The position numbers were made by a program, and so were the translations under genes. From CAVQZC01 sp963718315 (GTDB lineage Bacteria; Actinomycetota; Thermoleophilia; Gaiellales; JAICJC01), in assembly GCA_963718315.1 (NCBI GenBank), contig CAVQZC010000013.1, positions 248,001-312,000 on the forward strand: DNA of 64,000 nucleotides, in the 5' to 3' direction. Under the pieces are notes generated by a model, which saw nothing but the letters and a program-made list of their open reading frames with translations, did not search any database and was not told where the DNA came from. Below are positions 43,645 to 52,281 of this stretch, piece by piece (within the stretch, counting starts at the first letter, position 1; every line of letters begins with the position of its first letter).

Positions 43645-44197
43645 GACGCGTTCCCCGCGAGCAGCGGGCGCAGTGCACGGTCGAGCTCAGGGCCCTGGAT
43701 CGCGTAGGGGAAGTGATCCAGCACGTGACCGCTGCGATCGAGCACGAACGTCTCCGGCAGCGCGGTCAAGCCCCAGCGGTTCTCGACGTCACCGGACGAG
43801 TCGCGGACGATCGGGTAGTCGAGGTGATATCTGCGCCGCGAACGAGCGGCCGTCGCTGGTCAGGTCCTGCTCGTCGACTCCGACGATCGTGACCCCGCGC
43901 GAGCGGTACCTGTCGGCAAGCTCGGCCAGCAGCGGGGCCTCGTTCTTGCACGGGTCACACCAGGAGGCCCAGAAGTTCAGCACCACGATCTTGCCGCGGT
44001 AGGAGGCGAGCGAAAGGTCACCGATGCCCGTCCAGTGCCGGCAGCGTGAAGTTGGGCGCCGCAGGGCGTTTGCCGTCGCCGACCTGGGCAGAGACGGTGG
44101 TGCCGTTGTCGACCAGGCTCTTGGCGAACAGCCCGATCAGCAAGGCAAGCAGCAGGATCGCTGCGACCTGAAGCGCGCGGCGGGCAGCGGTTGGCAC
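43641..44197 (-). CDS. TlpA/ResA/CcmG thioredoxin-like protein (two frameshifts)
   Basis: A membrane-anchored thiol-disulfide oxidoreductase of about 184 residues. GTG 44197 starts a TM anchor (VAAILLLALLIGLFAKSLV), then APNFTLPALDG. The redox site is W-C-D-P-C in LNFWASWCDPCKNEAP, with IVGVDEQD following. One extra base at about 44020 and another at about 43830 split the frame; repaired, it continues YHLDYPIVRDSSGDV and the cis-Pro region LPETFVLD. It likely reduces cytochrome c together with CcdA and CcmH. The GTGA overlap with ccmH supports the assignment. Confidence 0.87.
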
Positions 44198-44222
44198 CCC
44201 GGCAGCGTACCGGTTGAATGAT

Positions 44223-45717
44223 TCAGCCGGTGCCGCCGGCGGCGGCGTACTTGACGATCATCTGGTCGGTCATCCACTCGACCGGCGCCTTGTCGTCGGT
44301 CAGCGGGTCGCTGGTCGGCCCCACCCGCCTGCAGGTCGAGGGCGTGGGAGGCGGTCGACTGCAGCCCGGCGGGAGCGGCCTCGAGGCGGCGGATCGCATC
44401 CGCCTGCGAGGTCTGGCGGGTGAAGGCGACGACGATGTCGGTGAACCCGCCCAGGTGCCACAGGTAAACCGAGGCGAAGCGGGTGGCCATGGTGCCGGCG
44501 ATCGCGTCGGGCAGCCGGTTGTCGCCGGGCGTGTGGCCGACGTTGGCCATCACCAGCCCGCCGGGGTTGAGCCGCGAGATCGCCAGTGACCAGAACTCCT
44601 GGGTGGTCATGTAGAACGGGATGTAGGGCTGGCGGAACGCGTCCAGGAAGATCGCGTCGTAGCGGGTCGAGTGGGTCTCCAGGTAGACGCGCCCGTCCGC
44701 CGTCGCAACGTGGACGCGCGGGTTGCTGTCGAGGCCGAAGTACTTCTCGCCGACCTGGGTGACCAGCGGGTCGAGCTCGATGCCCTGCACGTTCACCTTC
44801 GGCCAGAACGCGCCGTACTCGCGGCCGACCGTTCCTCCGGCGTAGCCGATCATGGCCAGGCTCCTGAAGCTGCCCTGGTGGAGCACCGGCGCCAGCAGGA
44901 ACTGGTCCCAGTAGCCGCCGGTCAGGATCTGCCCCGGGATGTAGACCGAGTGCTCGGCCCAGCCCTCGTTGAGGTGCAGGACGCGGGTGCCGTTGGACTG
45001 CTGGACGACCTGCACGAACTGGTAGGGCGACTCACCCTCGAAGATCACGCCGGGGCCGGGCTTGACCAGGCCCGGCGGGACGACCGCGAGCACCGCGATC
45101 GCGGCCGGCACCAGCACGTAGCGGCGGCCGAGCGCGGGGAAGGCGATCAGCGCCAGCAGGCCGGCCGTGACCAGCATCGTGCGGCGGGTGCCGATGTTGG
45201 GGATCAGGATCGCGACCGGGATGAACGTGCCGAGGATGCTGCCGGTGGTGGACAGCGCGTACATCCGGCCGGCGACCTCCCCCGCCTTGTCGATCGTCTC
45301 GACGCCCAGCCGGACGGCGAACGGCGAGGCCATCCCGAGCAGCGTCACCGGCACCGAGAACAGCAGCATGGTCGCGAAGAACGAGCCCAGGAACGCGCCC
45401 ACCGACGCCTGGGCGAACGCCCGCACGGCGACCGACAGCGCCGGCTCGGCGATGAACGGCAGGATCGCGATCGCCGCGGCGGCGACCAGCATCAGCCGGG
45501 CCAGGAACCGCATGTTCGGGTGCCGGTCGGCAAGCCGGCCGCCGACGTAGTAGCCGGCCGCGAGATAGATCAGGATCAGGCCGATGATGTTGGCCCAGAT
45601 CAGGATGGACGCGCCGAAGAACGGAGCCAGGAGCCGCGAGGCGCACATCTCCGTCGACATCGTCGTCGCGCCCGCCACGAAGACCAGCGGCCCGAGCAGC
45701 CTGCGGCTCGCGTTCAC
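44223..45717 (-). CDS. Membrane-fused spermidine synthase-like protein (frameshifted)
   Basis: A protein of about 497 residues with seven or eight N-terminal TM helices (about 1-215) and a Rossmann methyltransferase/aminopropyltransferase domain. Family blocks are IGYAGGTVGREYG, VQGIELDPLVTQVG, ATADGRVYLE and YDAIFLDAFRQPYIP. Fused forms like this are common in bacteria and their substrate is often unclear. The frame breaks near 44328; removing one base gives VGPTSDPLTDDKAPVEW and a stop at 44223. A TAGACT -10 lies 6 nt before GTG 45717. It is upstream of the cytochrome c genes by 25 bp. Confidence 0.86.
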
Positions 45718-45723
45718 GCAACC

Positions 45724-45729
45724 AGTCTA
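45724..45729 (-). promoter_or_regulatory. -10 box of a leaderless gene
   Basis: TAGACT on the minus strand, 6 nt before the GTG at 45717. Confidence 0.5.
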
Positions 45730-45748
45730 ATGCGCTACCGGTGTGGAG

Positions 45749-45958
45749 CTATGTGCGGTTCGACCGGTAGCTCCGCGAGTACGGGCGCCACGGCACCCGC
45801 TCCCAGCGCTCGCCACGGCACATCGGACAGGCCGGAAGCTCCCGGTACACCGTCACCCCGTAGCCACATGCCGCGCATCGGAACTCGCCCTTCGCCGGCA
45901 TACCGGACACCCAGCCTACCGACTCATCGATCTCCAGCTTTCTCGCCGTCGACCCCAT
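45749..45958 (-). CDS. Small rubredoxin-like zinc-ribbon protein
   Basis: A 69-residue protein with C-A-A-C-G-Y-G and C-P-M-C-R knuckles about 20 residues apart (FRCAACGYGVTVYRELPACPMC region). ATG 45958 has an AGAGGAA site 6 nt upstream; an earlier ATG at 45973 is possible. Rubrerythrin-type domains and transcription ribbons share this pattern. The role is unknown. Confidence 0.7.
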   Translation of the reverse strand: MGSTARKLEIDESVGWVSGMPAKGEFRCAACGYGVTVYRELPACPMCRGERWERVPWRPYSRSYRSNRT

Positions 45959-46135
45959 CACGGTTCCTCTCATCTACGGCCGCGGGACCCGAGACCGTGT
46001 GTCAAAGAGTAGCGGCCCGGGGGACCCCGCTCTAGTGGATTTACAAGGAATTTGCACCGGACACGCTGTCAGCGTTGCCGACCGTCGCGGGCACCATGCT
46101 CGACGGCCCCGGGGACCGCCGGCGGGACCACCGGA

Positions 46136-46141
46136 TACACT
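46136..46141 (+). promoter_or_regulatory. -10 box of a leaderless gene
   Basis: TACACT, 8 nt before the GTG at 46150. Confidence 0.5.
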
Positions 46142-46149
46142 CTCGCACC

Positions 46150-46722
46150 GTGACCACGCAGCAGAAGGCGACGCTCAAGCCGTACCTCAACGAGATCCGC
46201 GACTGGGTCGCCCGCGGCATGACCGACGTGTGGATCGCCCACACGCTGAACTCGACGCCGGCCAGCATCTCGGCGTTCCGTTCGGCGAACGGCATCCTCC
46301 GCCGTGACGCCGGCGAGGCCCGCGGCGGCGACGTCCCGCCGCCGGTGATGCCGCCGGACGCCGCCGAGGTGGAGGTCGAGACCAAGCCCAAGCGGCGGCG
46401 CAGCAGCCGGGCCAAGAAGCCGGTTGAAGCAGCCGAGACGCAGGTCGTCGAGGTCTCGGCGCCGGCCGGCGAGGACGCTGCAGGCAGCAGTCGCCGACGG
46501 CGCCGCGGCGGTCGTGGGCGAGGCCGGAAGCCGCAGCACAGCTTCGAGGCGGTGCTCGACCACGGCGAGGAGGGCTACGGCTTCTGGCTCGACGGCGCCG
46601 TCAAGGACGACCCGGTGTTCGCCGAGCACTGGGGCGAGCGCCGCGCGCTGCTGGTGCGGGTCGAGGCCGACCAGATCGTGATCCGCCCGGACGACCGGGC
46701 GAACGGCGCCTCCTCCTCGTAG
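46150..46722 (+). CDS. HTH plus basic-linker nucleic-acid-binding protein
   Basis: A 190-residue protein in three parts. Residues 1-50 look like a helix-turn-helix (LNEIRDWVARGMTDVWIAH then NSTPASISAFRSANGI). Residues about 55-130 form a low-complexity linker with basic clusters (KPKRRRSSRAKK, SRRRRRGGRGRGRK). The C-terminal 60 residues form a small conserved-looking domain (HSFEAVLDHGEEGYGFWLDG ... WGERRALLVRVEADQIVIRPDD). I recognise no named family. It may be a nucleoid or RNA-associated protein. GTG 46150 is chosen from the -10 spacing. Confidence 0.72.
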   Translation: MTTQQKATLKPYLNEIRDWVARGMTDVWIAHTLNSTPASISAFRSANGILRRDAGEARGGDVPPPVMPPDAAEVEVETKPKRRRSSRAKKPVEAAETQVVEVSAPAGEDAAGSSRRRRRGGRGRGRKPQHSFEAVLDHGEEGYGFWLDGAVKDDPVFAEHWGERRALLVRVEADQIVIRPDDRANGASSS

Positions 46723-46800
46723 CCGCGCCTGTCACGACTCTGCAACGCCTTTGCAACGCGGTCCGGACGGTGTCAGACCCCCGTCGGAACGGGTCACGGA

Positions 46801-46823
46801 AGTGTCACGCCGGCCGTGACACT
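46801..46823. terminator. Hairpin between convergent genes
   Basis: AGTGTCACG-CCGGC-CGTGACACT, a perfect 9-bp stem at the junction of two convergent genes. No U-tract. It could also be an operator. Confidence 0.55.
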
Positions 46824-47137
46824 CAGGGGCGGTAGTCGACCGCGCCGCGCGCGAACCGCGCGAAGGCCGCTGGCTGCACGAGGCTGAGGTCCTGGGCGAT
46901 CAGCAGGTCGGTCGTCCGCTGCACGACCTGGAGGCACCAGGCGGCGCTCTCGCCGTACTCGTCGGCGAGCTCGGCAAGGGTGAAGGTCTGACCCAGCCGG
47001 CGGGTCAGCTCCCAGACCAGCTCGTCGACCACCCTGTGCAGGGTCTCGATCTGCGGGCGCGGGAGGTCGAGGTGGGCAAGCCGGTACTCGCCCTCCGCCC
47101 ACTCCACGCGAGCCACCGCCAGCACAGCCTCGGTCAT
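46823..47137 (-). CDS. Hypothetical protein downstream of DUF501
   Basis: A 104-residue helical protein starting at ATG 47137 (MTEAVLAVARVEWAEGEYRL). A segment TFTLAELADEYGESAAWCLQ could be a helix-turn-helix. No family name was recognised. Its start overlaps the DUF501 stop by 4 bp, so the two are coupled. The downstream hairpin overlaps its stop. Confidence 0.72.
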   Translation of the reverse strand: MTEAVLAVARVEWAEGEYRLAHLDLPRPQIETLHRVVDELVWELTRRLGQTFTLAELADEYGESAAWCLQVVQRTTDLLIAQDLSLVQPAAFARFARGAVDYRP

Positions 47138-47619
47138 GCGCTGCAGCACTCCGCGTCCGGGAACAGCGGCGCGGCCTCGGCGATCATCCGGTCGCCCAGC
47201 TCGTAGCCGGGTTGGGCCAGCGCGAACGCGACGTGGGCGTGCAGGCACTTGACCGCGCCGTCGCGCGCCGTGCCGGCGATGCCGAGCCGGAGGCTCGCCC
47301 CACCGTCGGCCATCGCGGGCGCTGGGCGGCGCAGCGCCTGCTGACGGTCGGCTGCCCATCGGTACGACGCGGCGGCCGACTCGTCCTCCCCGACCCGCTG
47401 CTCGTATCGGGCGACGCCGCCGGCGTCCTCGAGCCGGGACACCGCCGCCACCGCAGCCGGGCAGGTCAGGTAGAACGTGGTCGGGAACGGTTCGCCGCCC
47501 GGCAGGTAGTCCGCCTGCCTGATCACGGCCGGGCGGCCGAACGGGCACCGCTCGACCACGGCCACGGCGCCCCGCGGCGCTCGCCCGAGCTGGCGCTCCA
47601 CGACGTCCCAGTCGTCCAC
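47134..47619 (-). CDS. DUF501 protein
   Basis: A 161-residue member of the DUF501 family, which in Actinobacteria sits beside ftsB and ppx. Family blocks are VERCPFGRPAVIRQ, PFPTTFYLTCP, the central SRLEDAGGV and the C-terminal KCLHAHVAFALAQPGYELGD. The conserved Cys and His residues suggest a metal site, but no activity is known. A TAGCCT -10 lies 7 nt before GTG 47619, so it may have its own promoter inside the ftsB-DUF501 cluster. Confidence 0.92.
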   Translation of the reverse strand: MDDWDVVERQLGRAPRGAVAVVERCPFGRPAVIRQADYLPGGEPFPTTFYLTCPAAVAAVSRLEDAGGVARYEQRVGEDESAAASYRWAADRQQALRRPAPAMADGGASLRLGIAGTARDGAVKCLHAHVAFALAQPGYELGDRMIAEAAPLFPDAECCSA

Positions 47620-47626
47620 CCGCAGA

Positions 47627-47632
47627 AGGCTA
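47627..47632 (-). promoter_or_regulatory. -10 box of a leaderless gene
   Basis: TAGCCT on the minus strand, 7 nt before the GTG at 47619. Confidence 0.45.
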
Positions 47633-47646
47633 GAACACGAGCGGGC

Positions 47647-47970
47647 TCAGCGGCACTGGGCGTCGTCGCGCGCCGGGACGCCCTCGATCACCAGCGGCTG
47701 CTCGTGAGGGAAGATCCACCCGCACTCGCGGGCGAGGAGCTCGACACCGGCGGTCGTGTGGACCTGCGAGGAGTCCGCGATCAGCGAGTCGTGGCGGTGC
47801 TGCAGGGCCGCGACCAGCGCCCGCTGGTCCTGCAACCGGTGCGACGCATGCAGGTAGCGCTGCACCGGGTTGACGTAGAGCGCCGCCATCACCGCCAGCA
47901 CCACCACCGCCGAGAGCCGCCGCAGCGGCAGGATCCTGGACGTCCGGCGGGAGGATCTGCGGCGAGCCAC
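47647..47970 (-). CDS. ftsB: Septum formation initiator FtsB/DivIC-like
   Basis: A 107-residue bitopic membrane protein of the divisome. A basic N-terminus (ARRRSSRRTSR) precedes one TM helix (LSAVVVLAVMAALYV), then a short coiled coil (HRLQDQRALVAALQHRHDSL) and the conserved end VELLARECGWIFPHEQPLVI. Order with DUF501 and eno is the usual actinobacterial one. GTG 47970 follows GAAAGGGCGG. A longer frame is not supported. Confidence 0.88.
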   Translation of the reverse strand: MARRRSSRRTSRILPLRRLSAVVVLAVMAALYVNPVQRYLHASHRLQDQRALVAALQHRHDSLIADSSQVHTTAGVELLARECGWIFPHEQPLVIEGVPARDDAQCR

Positions 47971-48002
47971 GACCGCCCTTTCGACACCGCCGCGGCCGAC
48001 TC

Positions 48003-49415
48003 CTACTCCAGCGTATGAACCAGGATGTGGTTGGTGGTGCCCGGCTTGTTCAGCACGGTGCCGCCGGTCAGCACCACCTGCTGGCCGGGATCGGCCAGCC
48101 CGCTGCCCGCGATTGCGTCGGCGATCCGGTGCCACAGATCCTCGATCGAGTCGGCGTCCTCGATCACCATCGGCACCACCGCCCACTCCAGGGCGAGCTG
48201 CTGCAGCACGTGCGGGTTCGGGCTGGCGGCGACGATCGGCCGGCCGGGTCGGAAGCGGGAGACCTGGCGGGCCGTCGACCCGGACTGCGTGGGCACGGCG
48301 ATCACCGGGACGTTCAGTTCCTCGGCGATGTCGCACGCCGCGTGCGAGAGGATCGCGGACATCCTGCCGTCCCGCGGCCGCAGCGGGTCGTGGTACGTCA
48401 GCGACGGCTCGACCACGCGCGCGATCCGGTTCATCATCGACACCGCCTCCAGCGGGAAGGCGCCGACGGCCGTCTCGCCCGACAGCATCAGGGCCGAGGT
48501 GCCGTCGAGCACCGCGTTGGCGACGTCGGACGCCTCTGCCCTCGTCGGCTCCGGCGCCCGGATCATCGACTCCAGCATCTGGGTGGCCGTGATCACGGTG
48601 CAGGCGGCGTCCCGCGCCGAGCGGATGATCAGCTTCTGCACCAACGGCACGTCGGCCACGCCGATCTCGACTCCAAGGTCACCGCGGGCGACCATCAGGG
48701 CATCGCTGGCGGCGACGATCTCGTCCAGGTTGGTAACGGCCTCGGCCTTCTCGATCTTGGCGATCACGCGGGCGGAGCTGCCGTGCTCGAGGATCCGCTC
48801 CCGCAGGTCGCGCACGTCGTCCGCGCTACGGACGAACGACAGCGCCACGTAGTCGACGCCGTGCGCGAGCGCGAACTCCAGGTCCTCGATGTCCTTCTCG
48901 GTCAGGGACGGGATCGGGAGCACCGTCCCCGGCAGGTTGACGCCCTTGCCCGACGAGATCAGCCCACCGACCTCGACGCGCGCCTCCACCCGCCCAGCGC
49001 CCGACTCGACGGCGCGCAGCCGCACCCGGCCATCGTCGATCAGCAGCTCCTGCCCGGGTGTCACTGCGTCGGCCAGCCCAGCGAAGGTGACCTCGAGCTC
49101 CCCAGGCCCGCCGCGCCCGGCCGCCGCGAGCACCACCGTGTCGCCCGGGTTGACCGAATGAGGATCGGGAAGCTGGCCGATCCTGATCTTCGGTCCCTGC
49201 AGGTCGGCGATCACCGCCAGCGGCCGGCCGATCAGCTCCTGCGCCCGGCGCACCGCGCGCAGCCGCTGCAGATGGTCGTCGGCCGACCCGTGCGAGAAGT
49301 TCAGCCGGGCGGCGTCCATGCCGGCCCATGCGAGCCGCTCGACCATCTCGGGCTCGGAGCTGGACGGCCCGATCGTGCAGACGATCTTCGTGCGGCGCGC
49401 CGCCGGGCCGCTCAC
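48003..49415 (-). CDS. pyk: Pyruvate kinase
   Basis: A 470-residue glycolytic enzyme (PEP + ADP to pyruvate + ATP). It has TKIVCTIGPSS, NFSHGSADDH, the active-site block IAKIEKAEAVTNLDEI with catalytic Lys, MVARGDLGVEI, and TATQMLESMIRAPEPTRAE. The C-terminal domain has VPTQSGSTARQVSRFRP. Length is typical. GTG 49415 overlaps the eno stop by 4 bp (GTGA), so eno and pyk form an operon. A longer frame to 49889 adds unrelated residues. Confidence 0.96.
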   Translation of the reverse strand: MSGPAARRTKIVCTIGPSSSEPEMVERLAWAGMDAARLNFSHGSADDHLQRLRAVRRAQELIGRPLAVIADLQGPKIRIGQLPDPHSVNPGDTVVLAAAGRGGPGELEVTFAGLADAVTPGQELLIDDGRVRLRAVESGAGRVEARVEVGGLISSGKGVNLPGTVLPIPSLTEKDIEDLEFALAHGVDYVALSFVRSADDVRDLRERILEHGSSARVIAKIEKAEAVTNLDEIVAASDALMVARGDLGVEIGVADVPLVQKLIIRSARDAACTVITATQMLESMIRAPEPTRAEASDVANAVLDGTSALMLSGETAVGAFPLEAVSMMNRIARVVEPSLTYHDPLRPRDGRMSAILSHAACDIAEELNVPVIAVPTQSGSTARQVSRFRPGRPIVAASPNPHVLQQLALEWAVVPMVIEDADSIEDLWHRIADAIAGSGLADPGQQVVLTGGTVLNKPGTTNHILVHTLE

Positions 49416-50707
49416 CGTCCCGACCGGGCGGCCTCGAGGCGAGCGAACGCAGCGCGGCCGGGATAGCGGGCTGCCGCGCCGAGCTCCTCCTCGATCCGCA
49501 ACAGCTGGTTGTACTTGGCGACCCGATCCGATCGCGAGGGAGCACCGGTCTTGATCTGGCCGCAATTGGTGGCCACTGCGAGGTCGGCGATGGTCACGTC
49601 CTCGGTCTCGCCGGAGCGGTGCGACATCACCGCGGCGTACGACGACGTGTGCGCCAGGCGGACGGCGTCGAGCGTCTCCGACAGGGAGCCGATCTGGTTG
49701 ACCTTGACGAGGATCGCGTTCGCACAACGCTGCTCGATGCCACGGCTGAGCCGATCGACGTTGGTCACGAACAGGTCGTCGCCGACCAGCTGGACCCGGC
49801 TCCCGAGGCGCTCGGTGAGCTGTGCCCAGCCGTCCCAGTCGTCCTCGGCGAGGCCGTCCTCGATCGACACGATCGGGTAGCGGTCGCACAGCTCTTCGAG
49901 ATAGCCGACAAGCTCGGCGGCGGTCAGCGTTCTACCCTCGCCCGCCAGCTCGTAGCGACCATCGGAGAAGAACTCGGTGGAGGCGACGTCGATAGCGATC
50001 GCGATCCGGTCGGCGTGACCGGCGCGCTCGGCGGCCTCGACGATGACCTTCACCGCCTCCTCGTTGGACGGCAGGTTGGGCGCAAAGCCGCCCTCGTCGC
50101 CGACGGCAGTCGACAGCCCCCGCTCGTGCAGCAGCGCCTTCAGCGTGTGGAATGTCTCGGCGCCGATCCGCAGCGCTTCGCCGAAGGAGTCCGCTCCCAC
50201 CGGCACCAGCATGAACTCCTGCAGGTCGACGTTGTTGTCTGCGTGGGCACCGCCGTTGATGACGTTCATCATCGGCACCGGCAGCACGTGGGCATCCGTA
50301 CCGCCGACGTAGCGGTAGAGCGGCAGGCCGGCGTCCTCGGCTGCAGCCTTGGCCACCGCCAGCGAGGTGCCCAGGATGGCGTTTGCCCCCAGCTGCCCCT
50401 TGTTGGGCGTGCCGTCGAGCTCCACCATCGCCTGGTCGATGGCCCGCTGGTCGGTCGCGTCGACGTCCTCGAGCGCCGGACCGATCGTCGTGTTGACGTG
50501 GTTCACGGCCTGCTCGACGCCCTTGCCGCCCCAGCGCGCGGCGTTGCCGTCGCGCAACTCGACGGCCTCGAAGGCGCCCGTGGAGGCGCCCGACGGCACC
50601 GCCGCCCGGCCGGTCGCGCCGGACTCGAGGATGACCTCGACCTCGACGGTCGGGTTGCCGCGGGAATCGAGGATCTGGCGGCCGTGTACGGACAGGATGG
50701 CGCTCAT
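49412..50707 (-). CDS. eno: Enolase
   Basis: A 431-residue enzyme converting 2-phosphoglycerate to PEP. It has ILDSRGNPTVEVEV at the N-terminus, AVGDEGGFAPN with an active-site Glu, metal ligands in AIDVASTEF and SIEDGL, catalytic Lys in ILVKVNQIGS, and SHRSGETED. Complete. ATG 50707 has no ribosome site, but a TATCAT -10 lies 9 nt upstream. It is followed by pyk. Confidence 0.97.
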   Translation of the reverse strand: MSAILSVHGRQILDSRGNPTVEVEVILESGATGRAAVPSGASTGAFEAVELRDGNAARWGGKGVEQAVNHVNTTIGPALEDVDATDQRAIDQAMVELDGTPNKGQLGANAILGTSLAVAKAAAEDAGLPLYRYVGGTDAHVLPVPMMNVINGGAHADNNVDLQEFMLVPVGADSFGEALRIGAETFHTLKALLHERGLSTAVGDEGGFAPNLPSNEEAVKVIVEAAERAGHADRIAIAIDVASTEFFSDGRYELAGEGRTLTAAELVGYLEELCDRYPIVSIEDGLAEDDWDGWAQLTERLGSRVQLVGDDLFVTNVDRLSRGIEQRCANAILVKVNQIGSLSETLDAVRLAHTSSYAAVMSHRSGETEDVTIADLAVATNCGQIKTGAPSRSDRVAKYNQLLRIEEELGAAARYPGRAAFARLEAARSGR

Positions 50708-50716
50708 GGCGTGGGG

Positions 50717-50722
50717 ATGATA
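50717..50722 (-). promoter_or_regulatory. -10 box of leaderless eno
   Basis: TATCAT on the minus strand, 9 nt before the ATG at 50707. Confidence 0.5.
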
Positions 50723-50756
50723 CCCAGCCTGCCAACGGCCCCGGCCCGCCACGGCG

Positions 50757-50762
50757 TATCGT
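50757..50762 (+). promoter_or_regulatory. -10 box of a leaderless gene
   Basis: TATCGT, 6 nt before the GTG at 50769. Confidence 0.45.
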
Positions 50763-50768
50763 GGGCCG

Positions 50769-51236
50769 GTGGATCCGACCTACGTCTCGGTGGCCGGCGC
50801 CGGACGCCCCGACGCCGAGCTCGACGCCCTGGCCGCCGACGTCGGACGGCTGCTCGCCGAGCACGGTGCGGTGGTCGTCACCGGCGGGCTGAGCGGCGTC
50901 ATGGAGGCGGCGGCGCGTGCTGCCCACGCCGCCGGCGGGCAGGTGCTCGGCATCCTCCCCGGCGACCGGCGGGAGGAGGCGAACCCCTACTGCACCCTGG
51001 TGGTTGCCACGGGCGCCGGCCAGGCACGCAACCTGGCCGTCGCCGCAACCGGTGACGTGATGATTGCGATCGGCCCCGGCTGGGGCACGCTGTCCGAGGT
51101 CGCGCTTGCCCGCAAGCTGGGCCGGCCGGTCGTGACGCTGCGGGGCCGGCCGCTGGATGGGGTGACGGCGGCGGTCAGCGCCGAGCAGGCGGTGCGAGAG
51201 GCGCTTGCCCTCGCCCGGTCGCCCTCATTCGACTGA
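50769..51236 (+). CDS. TIGR00725-family SLOG/LOG-like protein
   Basis: A 155-residue protein of the Rossmann-like SLOG/lysine decarboxylase-like superfamily. It has VVVTGGLSGVMEAAARAAHAAG, VLGILPGDRREEAN, ARNLAVAATGDVMIAIGPGWGTLSEVALA. The G-G-x-x-G-x-M and G-x-G-T-x-x-E motifs bind nucleotides in relatives such as the cytokinin-activating LOG enzymes, although LOG itself uses PGGxGTxxE. A nucleotide or phosphoribosyl ligand is likely. Its last 12 bp overlap the convergent mazG. Confidence 0.87.
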   Translation: MDPTYVSVAGAGRPDAELDALAADVGRLLAEHGAVVVTGGLSGVMEAAARAAHAAGGQVLGILPGDRREEANPYCTLVVATGAGQARNLAVAATGDVMIAIGPGWGTLSEVALARKLGRPVVTLRGRPLDGVTAAVSAEQAVREALALARSPSFD

Positions 51237-52277
51237 GGAACGCCGCTTCTTGGCCTCGCGGTACCAGGCGTCCTGCTCTTCCAGGCCGAGCGTGACCCAG
51301 GTCTCACCCGCTTCGGCAGCCAGTTGCTCGGCGGTCTCGACGCGGCCGCGGAAGCGGTCGGCGGCGCCCCGCAGCGCGAGCTCGGGATCGACGTTGACGA
51401 GGCGCGCGACGTTGACGGCGGCGAACAGCAGATCGCCGACCTCGTGGCGGACATGCGCGTCGGGCTCGCTCTCGGCCCTGGGCGGGGGCGCCGCATCGAG
51501 GGCCTCGCGCAGCTCGGAGACTTCCTCGGTGAGGTCACTCCAGGCGCCGTCCCACGCATCCCAGTCGAAACCGACCGCCGACGCGCGCCGCTGCAGCTTG
51601 CGGGCGTAGAGCGGCGAGGGGAGCACCCCGGGCACGTCGTGGAAGATCCCTTCGCGCCCCTCCTGCTCGGCCTTGATCCGCTCCCAGGTGGAGCGCACCT
51701 CGCCCGCGGTGTTGGCCTGCTGATGCCCGAACACATGCGGGTGCCGCCGGATCAGCTTGCGGCGGATGCCCGATGCGATCGTGGCCAGGTCGCCCGCATC
51801 GCGCTCCTGGAGCAGCAGGCCCAGGAAGTAGGTCTGGAACAGCAGGTCGCCCAGCTCGTCGACCAGCTTCGCATCGTTGCCGCTGGTCGCCGCGTCGGCC
51901 ACCTCGTAGGCCTCCTCGAGCGTGTGCGGGACGATCGTGCGCTCCGTCTGCTGGCGGTCCCACGGGCACCGTTGGCGCAGCGTCACCGTCAGGTCCCAGA
52001 GCGCCGACAGTGCGCTGCTGCGGACGACCTCGTCGAACGCCGGCCCGTCCGGCACCGTCTCGGCCCACCGCTCCGCAGCCAGCCGTTCCAGCATGCGCTC
52101 CCCGGAGGCAGCTACCACCGGGGCGCCCTGCTCGAGCATCACGCCGCCACGGCCAAGCCACTCGGCCAGCGGCTCGTCGGCCGACACCTCGACGCGACCG
52201 GCGGTCTCGAGGACGCGCCACGAGGCAAGCGGCACCGTCTGCGGATCACCCGAACCGAGGGCGACCAGCGTCCTCAC
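51225..52277 (-). CDS. mazG: Nucleoside triphosphate pyrophosphohydrolase MazG
   Basis: A 350-residue house-cleaning enzyme that hydrolyses NTPs to NMP and PPi. Two MazG helical domains carry the metal motif E-E-x-x-E...E-x-x-D: HTLEEAYEVADA with DELGDLLFQ, and LTEEVSELREAL with HEVGDLLFA. An extra N-terminal 90 residues resemble the tail of a tetrapyrrole-methylase-like domain found fused to MazG in other bacteria. It follows the SurA-like gene by 4 bp and mfd, as in other Actinobacteria. Confidence 0.93.
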   Translation of the reverse strand: MRTLVALGSGDPQTVPLASWRVLETAGRVEVSADEPLAEWLGRGGVMLEQGAPVVAASGERMLERLAAERWAETVPDGPAFDEVVRSSALSALWDLTVTLRQRCPWDRQQTERTIVPHTLEEAYEVADAATSGNDAKLVDELGDLLFQTYFLGLLLQERDAGDLATIASGIRRKLIRRHPHVFGHQQANTAGEVRSTWERIKAEQEGREGIFHDVPGVLPSPLYARKLQRRASAVGFDWDAWDGAWSDLTEEVSELREALDAAPPPRAESEPDAHVRHEVGDLLFAAVNVARLVNVDPELALRGAADRFRGRVETAEQLAAEAGETWVTLGLEEQDAWYREAKKRRSSVE

Positions 52278-52281
52278 GGAG

